Positions 31,601 to 43,600 of a DNA stretch of 64,000 nt are shown here, one piece after another. Each line of letters starts with the position of its first letter. Positions within the stretch are counted from its first letter, which is position 1. The stretch is from Notolepis coatsorum (taxonomy: Eukaryota > Chordata > Actinopteri > Aulopiformes > Paralepididae): the NCBI GenBank assembly GCA_963971535.1, contig OZ020587.1:160345856-160409855 (forward strand), written 5' to 3'. The notes beneath the pieces are model-generated. The model was not told where the DNA came from and searched no databases. It saw only the letters and a program-made list of their open reading frames with translations. A program made the translations under genes and the position numbers.

Positions 31601-34600
31601 ACTATTACATCACCTGATTTAACTATTACATCACCTGCTTTAACTATTACACACTATCACATCACATGCTTTAACTATTACACACTATTACATCAGCTGC
31701 TTTAACTATTACACACTATTACATCAGCTGCTTTAACTATTACATCACCAGCTTTAACTATTACATCACCTGCTTTAACTATTACATCACCAGCTTTAAC
31801 TATCACATCACCAGCTTTAACTATTACATCACTATTACATCAGCTGCTTTAACTATTACACACTATTACATCAGCTGCTTTAACTATTACATCACCAGCT
31901 TTAAAGGACGACTCCACTTTTTTTGGAAATTAGCTTATTTAACATCTTCCCTGGAGTTAGACAAGAAGATGCATACCTTTTTTGTCTCTGTGCGTGCATT
32001 TTAGCTTTGGGAATAGACGCTCCGTTAGCATAGCTTAGCTTCATCACTGGAAGTGGGGGAGGACAGTAGCCTTACAGTGCCTTACAGTGTATTGCAAGGT
32101 CTGACATTGACCAAACTTGATATGCATGACCTTGGTGGGCTCTAGGTCAACTCCTGAAAAGGGGGTCAATGTCAGACCTTGCAATCAAAAGTTAGGGGGC
32201 GCACTGAAATTATGGCAAGGGTTATTAGCCCCCTAACTTTGATTGCAAAGTCTGACATTGACCCCCTTTTCAGGAGTTGACCTAGAGCCCACCAAGGTCA
32301 TGCATATCAAGTTTGGTCAATGTCAGACCTTGCAATACACTGTAAGGCACTGTAAGGCTACTGTCCTCCCCCACTTCCAGTGATGAAGCTAAGCTATGCT
32401 AACGGAGCGTCTATTCCCAAAGCTAAAATGCACGCACAGAGACAAAAAAGGTATGCATCTTCTTGTCTAACTCCAGGGAAGATGTTAAATAAGCTAATTT
32501 CCAAAAAAAGTGGAGTCGTCCTTTAACTATTACATCACCTGCTTTAACTATTACATCACCAGCTTTAACTATTACACACTATTACATCACCTGCTTTAAC
32601 TATTACATCAGCTGCTTTAACTATTACACACTATTACATCACCAGCTTTAACTATTACATAACCTGCTTTAACTATTACATCACCTGCTTTAACTATTAC
32701 ACACTATCACATCACATGCTTGAACTATTACATCACTATTACATCACCAGCTTTAACTATTACATCACCAACTTTAACTATTACACACTATTACATCGCT
32801 AGCTTTAACTATCACATCACCAGCTTTAACTATTACATCACCTGCTTTAACTATTAAATCACCTGCTTTAACTATTACATCACCTGCTTTAACTATTACA
32901 TCACCTGTTTTAACTATTACACACTATCACATCACATGCAGGATGTGATGTGATGTGATGTCCAAGCAGGAACTATTTACAGAGTTAATGAGCGAAATGA
33001 AACAACTGAAAAACCTCTTAAGAAAAAAAGACGAGAAAATCGACTGTCTGGAAAAAATAATCGATGAGTTGGAACAGTACACTAGAATGGACGACCTGAT
33101 CATAAGTGGACTGGAGACCACTCATCGAACATAATATGCAGGTGTGACGACCGGAGAGAGCAGAGGTGCCGACGCCCCGCAAGGGGAAATCGACACGTTG
33201 GAACGACAAATCATAACATTCTTTAAAAGCAAGAAAATGGATCTCAAGAGCGAAAGCATATCAGCATGTCACACACTGCCCAGAAAGGACCACCAGCATT
33301 CTAAGCCGGCCATCGTGATCCGCTTCGTGTCCCGAAAGGACAAGACGGCATTACTGAGAGAGGCGCGGAATCTGCAGGGGACAGGTGTGTACCTTAACGA
33401 GCATCTCACCAGGAGGAACGCGGACATTGCAAGGCAGGCTCGCATCCTCCGAAAAGAGAAAAAGATCCAATCGACATGGACGAGGAATTGTAAAATCATG
33501 ATCCGGCTAAACGGGAAGACACGTGAAGAAGCCAGGGTTGTCACAATTCGAGAGGTGAAGGATCTGGCCATTCAGATGACTAACCCATCATGACAGAAGA
33601 ACACGGACATGACCGAGTGGGACTGCACACCAATAGAGATGAGTACCAATCGCTCTCAAAAGCTGAATACACAGAACACAAATTACATGATTTTGAATAT
33701 GATGTTGACCCAGAAAATCATCTATGTAATGCAATCAATCCAAACTGTGAATACTACACAGAGGAACAATTTAACAACAATGCAGCTGTGTTTGTCGACG
33801 GTGACTTGAAATGCAAAGCAGTTGAATATATATATATATATTCCATGAAATATGACAGAATCAACAGACGAATATTTATGTGACGATAAAATACAAGACT
33901 TTGAATGCGATATCGACCCAGAAAGACATGTTTAATTCCATTGAAGCCAATTGTAATTATTATACTGAGGAACAATTTAGTGAATGTATAGTATTAGATA
34001 ACACATTTTCGTTAATACATTTCAACTGTAGAAGCCTCTACAAAAACTTTGATAAGATTAATGATTATTTGAATACTCTTAAAGGCAAGTTTAAGCTGAT
34101 AGCCTTATCGGAGACATGGTTGGAGGATGAAAGGGGTGTTGATTTCCACATTGACGGGTATGAACTACGGTTTATATCATATAAACAGAACAAGTAAGAA
34201 AGCAGGAGGTGTGGCACTTTTTGTGGATGGAGATTTTAAATGTAAACCAGTTGGATATATGACAATGGCTATTGATGACATAATGGAATGTTTAATGGTG
34301 GAAATCGAAATGGAAAAAATAAGCAATATAATTGTTACTTGTATATACAGGAGACCTGGGTCAAAGATAGAAACATTTACAGATACATTGGATGATTTGT
34401 TGAGTAGGGTAAACGGAAATAAGACATTTATTATTTGTGGAGATTATAATATTGACCTACTAAAGGTTTCTAAGCATAAGGCTTCAGCAGATTTTCTTGA
34501 ATTATTGTATGGAAGAGGGTTATATCCACTGATCAGCAAGCCAAGTAGAATAACAGAAACTTCTGCTACATTAATAGATAATATTTTTATTAATAGCTTT

Positions 34601-37600
34601 AAGGATAACATCATAAGTGGATTAGTCATAAATGATATAAGTGACCACTTACCTGTTTTTGTTACTTTTGATTGTCAATTGAAGAGAACAAAGGAGAATG
34701 GGTACAGATATAAAAGGTTAAGAAGGGATGATGCTGTAAACATGTTCAGGAATGATCGTTTGAATGAAGAATGGAAGGGGGTCTATGTAGAAGACGTCAA
34801 TGCTGCTTACAATACTTTTTTGAATATCTATCGGACACTTTACGATAGGCACTGCCCAATGGTTCAACATAAACAAAAAAGTAATGACAATAGAAAACCA
34901 TGGATAACAAAGGGGTTAGAGAATGCATGTAAAAAGAAAAACAAACTTTATAGAGATTTTATCAAATGTAGAAAAAAGGCTGCTGAAACTAAATACAAAG
35001 TGTATAAGAATAAGTTAGTATTCATTATGAGACGGGCCAAGAAAGATTATTACAATAGATTGTTAGGCGAAAATAAAAATAATATAAAGGGCACATGGGA
35101 CATTCTAAATAAGATAATGGGAAATAAATCAGCGTCCATAAAAATGCCTAGCCATTTCATTAGTAATAGTAAGACTATAAAAAACATGAATGAGGTGGTT
35201 AATGAATTCAACTATTTCTTTGTGAATGTGGGGCCAAATCTGTCAGATGCCATTCAAAAACACGATGAACCATTACAGGAAGGATGGAGAGGAGATAGTA
35301 AAGTACTGCAGTCTATGTTTTTGGGAAATGTCAGTGAAGCAGAAATCATATCCATTGTATCAAAGTCAAAGAATAAGACATTCATTGACAGTGATGGGAT
35401 AGATATGATTATAGTGAAGAAGACAATTGATTGTATAATCAAACCTCTCCGTTATATTTGTAATCTTTCTTTTCAGACAGGTATTTTTCCAGACAGGATG
35501 AAGGTAGCAAAAGTGATCCCACTTTACAAAGTAGGAGATAAGCACAGCTTCACTAACTATAGACCAGTGTCATTGCTCTCACAGTTCTCGAAAGTGCTTG
35601 AAAAACTGTTTTCGCATAAGGTAGATGGTTTTGTGGAAAAGAACAAACTGCTGAGCGAAAGCCAGTATGGCTTTAGGCAAAACAGATCAACAGCGACTGC
35701 CTTAATGAATATTATTGAAGAAATAACAACAGCAACAGATAAAAGGAAATTAACAATAGGGGTGTTTATTGATTTAAAAAAGGCAATTGATACCTTAGAT
35801 CATAATATTCTAATTTCTAAATTACGTTCATATGGTGTGAGAGGAATGGTTCTAGAATGGTTGAGTAGTTATCTCCACAATAGGCAACAATATGTGCAGT
35901 TGGCAGATGTCAAATCTGAGCTCATGAAAATTGAATGTGGGGTAACGCAAGGTTCGGTTTTGGGGCCCAAACTCTTTCTTTTATATATTAATGATATTTG
36001 TGATGTTTCAAAACTATTACAGTTTGTCTTGTTTGCTGATGATACAACATTTTTTTGCTCTGGAAATAATTTAAAGGAACTAGCTGAATATATTGTGTAT
36101 GAAATGACAAAGCTAAAGAAATGGTTTGATGTAAATAAGCTATCACTGAATCTGAAAAAAACAAAATTTATGATTTTTGGCAATCGAAAACTAGATGAAA
36201 ATATAGTACTGACCATAGATGGAGTTGATATAGAGAGAGTTAATGAATTTCGTTTTCTTGGTGTGATTATGGATGATAAATTAACATGGAAATCGCACAT
36301 AGCACACGTTAAAAAAAAGATGTCCAAGAGTATTTTTGTTATGAATAAAGTAAAGGATGTGTTAACACTTTGGTTGCCTAAGGTTAAATTAATGATATAC
36401 CATAGATTGCCAGCGCTATTTGTCTATGGAGAAAGTCCCCTTCTTTGCAGGGCTATAACTTTTTAAATTCTATTGCTACATTGCCATTATTAGGGCCCAT
36501 TCAAAGTCCTATATGTATTGTTCATTGTGTAGCAACATTAAACTTTTTCATTCACATATTCATAGTAAAGTATGGTCTAATGTATAAGTATGTTTTCATC
36601 TCTTTCTGCAGCTTTCTCCAGAACGTGATATATAGCCCCAAATGCATTATATTGATGATGAAATACAGTTTGATGGCAATCAGCGCGATATAAAAAATTC
36701 CAACTAGACGTACTTCTAGAAGTTACTACACGTCATCTGATGTTGACCGGATGGGCGAGGGGGCGTTTATAATTCCGTGGGCAGCGTTATACCAATCATC
36801 TAATGTGGGTCAAATGTTGATAATATCAGTTATTATCGAAGACGGTAACGTTACACGCTGAAACTCACCCCAGTCTCCGCGCGCCGTTGGGCGATCATCG
36901 TCGAGTAGAAATTTTATCATTATGGGATATATTATTACCCGGTCCATCTCCAGCTTGTATAATGGTATATACGTCCAAATCATGTTGTTTATCGAGTTAT
37001 TGGCAATCGATCGCTATGTAGAGTGACGAGCTAGAGTCACGGGACATGTACCGAGTGGCCGGAAGCAATACGGACGTCTAGCAAAACCTCTAGTGCGCTT
37101 CCTGTTAAGCGCTTGCGCCGATCGGCCACCAGATGGCGCTCCTGAACCGCCAGAGAGCTCAGTGGGTCCTGCTGGTGGATCTCAGGCCAGCGGAGGGACA
37201 TTATGAATCCGATCGCAGATTTTTGAAATATTGATATAAAGACGACGTACAGCGTCCCCCGGCAACTTTAGCATGGCCAGCAAAGACGTCTAAAGACGGC
37301 TCCCGGCACCCAAAGTGTTAAGAGTATGAGGCAATGAGAACACTCTACTGCTCACTCATCTCACCTTATATCAGTTATTGTGTTGAAGTATGGGGGAATA
37401 CTTATGGGACTAATATAAAACCATTATATATACTACAGAAGAGGGCTGTACGAATCACACATAAAGTGAGTTATCGAGAACACACAAATATATTATTTAT
37501 TAAATCTAGAATAATTAAACTTGAAGACATGGTTAAGTTTCAAAACAATGTTAATTATGTTTAGGGCAAGAAATAATACACTGCCAGAAAAACTACAAAA

Positions 37601-40600
37601 TCTTTTTCATTTAGAAAGTGAGTTTAGTAGGAGAAAATACAATTTTAAACATCAGTTTGCACGTACCACACTTAAACAGATGTGTCCTTCAGTTATTGGT
37701 GTAAAGTTGTGGAATTCTCTCCATAGCGAGCTTAAGGGATGTAATAGTGTTTATCAATTCAAAAAAATGTATAAAAAAAAATATATTTAGTCAGTATGAA
37801 AATCAAATGTGATCTGAATAGTGAGATCTTTTCTTTTTTTCCCTTCTCTTTCTTTTATTCTTTATCATTATTATTATTATTATTAAATTTGTTCTTGTTT
37901 AACTGTGATTGTGTGTTTCTTTTATAATGGTATAAATTATTATTTGTGTAAATTAGGTTGTACGCCGACCATTAAGTAAATACTTGTTAGTTTAGGAATA
38001 AGGGGCTGGTAACTATAAGATTTATTCTTCTTCCTGCTCTTTTTGTCCATGGAATGACTATTTATGATTGTGTAATGAAGAAACTATGATTGTATGATTC
38101 CATGTGGCAAATAAAAACTCTGAACTGAACTGAAATGCTTTAACTATTACATTGCCAGCTTTAACTATTACATCACCAACTTTAACTATTACACACTATC
38201 ACATCACATGCTTTAACTATTACATCACTATTACATCACCAGCTTTAACTATTACATCACCAACTTTAACTATTACATCACTATTACATCAGCTGCTTTA
38301 ACTAGTACACACTATTACATCAGCTGCTTTAACTATTACACACTATTACATCACCAGCTTTAACTATTACATCACTATTACATCAGCTGCTTTAACTATT
38401 ACACACTATTACATCAGCTGATTTAACTATTACATCACCAGCTTTAACTATTACATCACCTGCTTTAACTATTACATCACCAGCTTTAACTATTACATCA
38501 CCTGCTTTAACTATTACACACTATTACATCACCTGCTTTAACTATTACATCAGCTGCTTTAACTATTACACACTATTACATCACCAGCTTTAACTATTAC
38601 ATCACCTGCTTTAACTATTACATCACCTGCTTTAACTATTACACACTATCACATCACATGCTTTAACTATTACATCACCAGCTTTAACTATTACATCACC
38701 AACTTTAACTATTACACACTATCACATCACATGCTTGAACTATTACATCACTATTACATCACCAGCTTTAAATATTACATCACCAACTTTAACTATTACA
38801 CACTATCACATCACATGCTTGAACTATTACACACCATTACATCGCTAGCTTTAACTATTACACACTATTACATCTATGGATGTCCCGATCATGTTTTCTT
38901 GCTCCCGATCCGATCCCGATCATGTGATTTTGAGTATCTACCGATACCGATCTTTCCCGATTCGATCAAAAAAAGAATTCACGTCTTAAACTCATACTGA
39001 GGCCTTAGTTTTGGTTTTAAATTGCATATCATCATTCATTTATTTATTGTCACACAGAGCAGAAGAATTTTGCCAAAACAAAGCAATAGTATCCAGCTGC
39101 AGAACGGCAGACCAGCCACACTCAGACCCAAACGCATTTCCTTTGATTTAATTATACATCAAATGATTTATGTCAAGGATTGCAATGCCTCGCTTGAATG
39201 AAGTTAACTTTTCACCTGGATAACGTCAACATTCAGGGTGAATGTAATGTGAGAAATTGGAATTAAAAAAATTAAAAAAAATAAAATAAAAATGAAATTT
39301 GGGTCTGAGAGTGTGGCTGGTCTGCCGTTCTGCAGCTGGATACTACTATTGGTTTGTTTTGGCAAAATTCTTCTGCTCTGTGTGACAATAAATAAATTAA
39401 TGATGATATGCAATTTAAAACCAAAACTAAGGCCTCAGTATGAGTTTAAGACGTGAACATGGTCATGTTTGTTGAATAATTTTTTTTTTTTTTTTTTTTT
39501 TATCCCGATCTTCGGAAAATCACGTGATCGGCCCCGATCCCAATCACGTGATCGGATCGGGACATCCCTAATTACATCACCAATTTTAACTATTACATCA
39601 CCAACTTTAACTATTACATCACTATTACATCAGCTGCTTTAACTATTACACACTATTACATCAGCTGCTTTAACTATTACACACTATTACATCACCAGCT
39701 TTAACTATTACATCACCTGCTTTAACTATTACATCACCAGCTTTAACTATTACATCACCTGCTTTAACTATTACACACTATTACATCACCTGCTTTAACT
39801 ATTACATCACCTAATTTAACTATTACACACTATTACATCACCTGCTTTAACTATTACATCACCAGCTTTAACTATTACATCACCAGCTTTAACTATTACA
39901 CACTATTACATCACCTGCTTTAACTATTACATCACCAGCTTTAACTATTACACACTATTACATCACCAGCTTTAACGATTACACACTATTACATCACCTG
40001 CTTTAACGATTACATCACCAGCTTTAACTATTACACACTATTACATCACCAGCTTTAACTATTACATCACCTGCTTTAACTATTACATCACCAGCTTGAA
40101 CTATTACACACTATTACATCACCTGCTTTAACTATTACATCACCAGTTTTAACTATTACACACCATTACATCACCAGCTTTAACTATTACATCACCTGCT
40201 TCACATCACCTGCTTTAACTGGTGATTAATAACATCCAGTCAAAACCTCTCACGCTGAACCGAACAACATCATGCATTTTAAAGCATCTCATCTTGGGCA
40301 GAGACGGACAGCTGTTACCTGTTTGTAAAGCGCTAGGGGCAGTGGGCGGGGCGGAGCTTATTGACAGGCCGGTGAGATCCTGTTCCAGGCCAATGGATGA
40401 AGGGGAAGGCACAGCAGGTTGAGTGGGAGGAGTCATAGCAGAGAGCTGGACCTGGAGGACAAGAGAGAGTGGTAGATCAGATTATATATATTTACTGCGT
40501 ATTAGTGTTAGTCCACACACACACATGTGCATTCAGTTAAGTCGGAATATGACTGTAATACAAACAGTTCAGTTTGTCAGGTACATGCAACACAGATTAC

Positions 40601-43600
40601 AGTGTTTACATCTGTCTGCTTGAGAAAATACCATGTTCTGCAATAAAAATGATTGAAGTGAGATGAACAGTTATTTTTAAATGTGTGATCTAAAGATAAA
40701 CAAAGGGTTTTAAAAGTGTTATATTTATCTTCTCTTATAGTACCAGAGAGAAGCTGAGGAGAATCAACCAGCAACAAAAGCAAAAAAAAATAAAAAATAA
40801 AAAAAAATGTCAAGGTATCGTATCGAAGTTCGAAATTCCAGTATTGTGACAACACTATATATATATACACACCTGTATATATACACATATCTGTCTGAAT
40901 ATGAATCCTTCTATATACCTACTTATACACCTGCATATAACCCATTTAACTCTTAATGATGGCATGTACAATAATGCTGTATATACCGTATGTATATATT
41001 CATTCTTACCGTATATATATATATATCCAGATCTGTCTGTCGTACATACCTGCATATAATCCTTTTTACATATCTGTAGATAGTGATACTATATCTGTAC
41101 ATATCCCTTACCTACTCTTACTAGTTACACTGCTGGCCAGTAGACTTACTACCATAGTGTCTTTATACCTGTATCACTGTACATTTTAATACTACAACTC
41201 TGTACATACTACATACATCTGATTAACACTATTACTCAGTAGTACTAATTAATATATTTTATACCCAGTTTAATCACCTGTACATTGTATATTACTGTTG
41301 CATTTGCACTCTGGTTGGATGACAAACTTATTTTTTGTTGTACTGTACTTGATGAGACAATACATTTTTTATCTAATCTAATCCAATTGCTCATCGAGGC
41401 AATCAGCAGGTCTCAGCCTCTTAACCCTTTCACTGCCGCACTACAGAAGGTTAACCCTTTACTAGTAGTGTGATAGTAAAGGGTTAACCTTCTGTAGTGC
41501 AGCAGTGAAAGGGTTAACCTGCTGTCGTGTGACAGTGAAAGGGTTAACCTGCTGTCATGCTGCAGTGAAAGGGTTAACCTGCTGTCGTGTGGCAGTGACT
41601 GCAGCACTAACCAAACGGTTAACCAAACTTTAGATAGTTTTCTCTGCTCTGAGACTTGAGGTTTAACTAGATTCAAATGAGCATATCTTCTTCAAATATT
41701 TTCAGATTTCAATGTATGACACATCATTTGAAAGCTTACATTCTTACTCTCATAATCTGTACAACTCTGAAAAATGACAGAGGGAGACTTGTGCTTGTGT
41801 TTTTATGTCTTAGATGTTTGATCGTTTCAGAGGATTGTTGGGGGGGGAGAACAGCTAGACTACGGTTGACTAAAGGTTATAGTTTTAGCTGAATGACATT
41901 TTTCTGGAAGTCTTAAAAATAATACGGGCTCGACATATTTTCCCCATCAATAAAAGTCCGTCAGGATGTCCACTACTCTGCTGCGGCGGCGGCACCGGGC
42001 AACTGGTTGAGTTGAAGCCGCTCAAACATCTGTGCCGGGCCTGACGATCACAATGATCACGGACACGGTGAGCCGTCACGGTATATATTATTGTAGCATG
42101 AACACGTAAATAAACGGCTCGCGACACGTTCGGACCTTCGTTCGTTACGTTGGCATTCGAATTCTAAATCAACATTTGAATAAAAAAAAAAATTATAAAA
42201 AAAAAAAAAATTATGTGTCTATTCATTCTGTTTAAACCAATGGGGGTTTTTCTTCACAGTTGCAGATAAAGATTAGGCTACACTAATATTATAGTATTAA
42301 AACTGATAAGTTATATTCATTAAAGAAAGTTGATTTAATAAAAATAAAAAAATACTAATTTAATCAGATTAATCACTTTATTCAAATTGAGGATTTAGTT
42401 TGAATGAATGAATGACCTTTATTTATATAGCACCCTTCACAGCACGAATGCACAGGGTGCTTTACACTACAGCTTAATATAAAAACACAATAAAACAAAA
42501 TCAGAAATAAATGACAACAACAACAAACAGCAGTTAAAAACAGTGAAACCAGATAGAAAAGGTAGAATAAAAGAATTTGGATAAAATCATGAGTCACTAA
42601 TTAAAACAAAACTATAGAACAGTGAGGACAAGAAAAAGTGCCTATGTATGACCAAAGGCCTGTCTGAACAAATGTGTTTTTAGTTGATTTTTAACACTTT
42701 AATCGCCGGAAACGCCGAAACTCGGCATTGCCCGCCATGCTCATTCTGCCGAAGACGCCGTAACACGTCTTTGATATCAATATTTCAAAAATCTGTGATC
42801 GAAATCATATTTCTCCTCCGGGGACCTGAGATATACTGCTGAGCTCCACTCAACTCTCTAACGGTTCAAGAGCGCCATCTGGTGGCCGATCGGCAGATCG
42901 CCCAATAGGAAGTGACGCGCCAAACAGGAAGTGCTCACCCATATTTCGTCCGGGCACTCGCGATCGTTAGCAGGACTCCATCTCGACACACTGGATAATC
43001 AATCGCTCGCCCTAACTCAATAAACAACGTTATTTGGACGTATATAGTATTATACAACCTGGAAATGGTTCATCTAGATCCCATAATAGAAAACTGTCTA
43101 CTCCAAGCTGATCGCCCAACGGCCCGAGGAGACTGGGGTAAGTTTCAGCGTTTATTATTACCGTGTTCGATATAAACTGCTCTGATGATCATATGACCCA
43201 CACTAGATGAATGATATAACGTTGCCCACAGAATTATAAACGACCCCCCGCCCATCCGGTCAACATCAGATCATGCGTAGTAACTTCTAGAAGTACCTCC
43301 AGTTGAAATTTTTTATCTGGCACCGATCGCTACCAAACTGTATTTGATCATCAATATAATGCATTTGGGGCTATAAATCAAGTTCTGGAGAAAGCTGCAG
43401 AAAACGATAAAAACATACTTATACTTTAGACCGTATTTTAGTATGAATATGTGAATGAAAAAGTATAACGTTGCTACACCCTGAACAATAGATATAGGAC
43501 ATTGAATGGGCCATAATAATGTCAATTTAGCAATAGAATTTAAAAAGTTATAGCCCTGCAAAGAAGGGGAACTTCTCCATAGACAAATAGAGCTGGCTAG

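Larger units (their letters stand above)
32941..38134 (+). mobile_element. LINE with two ORFs, family B, interrupted by a MITE
   Basis: A non-LTR retrotransposon inserted in the 21-bp minisatellite. It ends in a CTGAA/TGAAC tail and is followed by ATGC, which also precedes its start. ORF1 spans 32961-33593. ORF2 has an endonuclease, a reverse transcriptase and a C-terminal part, and is split by the TTAA MITE at 36366-37317. ORF2 resumes at 37334 ([20 protein letters not shown]) and shifts frame again near 37560. The clade is not assigned. Confidence 0.87.
31150..40215. repeat. 21-bp intronic minisatellite, interrupted by transposons
   Basis: Tandem TTAACTATTACATCACCTGC-type units with variants ...CACCAGCT, ...CAGCTGCT and inserted ACACTATCACATCACATGCT blocks. 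Pieces lie at 31150-31904, 32523-32940, 38135-38874 and 39571-40215, about 2.6 kb in all. Inserted are a foldback element, a LINE (itself carrying a MITE) and a hAT element. On the sense (-) strand many units read GCAGGTGATGTAATAG, which is 5'-splice-site-like. Confidence 0.93.

Noticed and set aside
41885-42127. 80-codon - strand frame in a GC-richer patch
   Set aside because: No recognisable domain, and it is interrupted by repeat-like sequence; support too weak to list as a gene.
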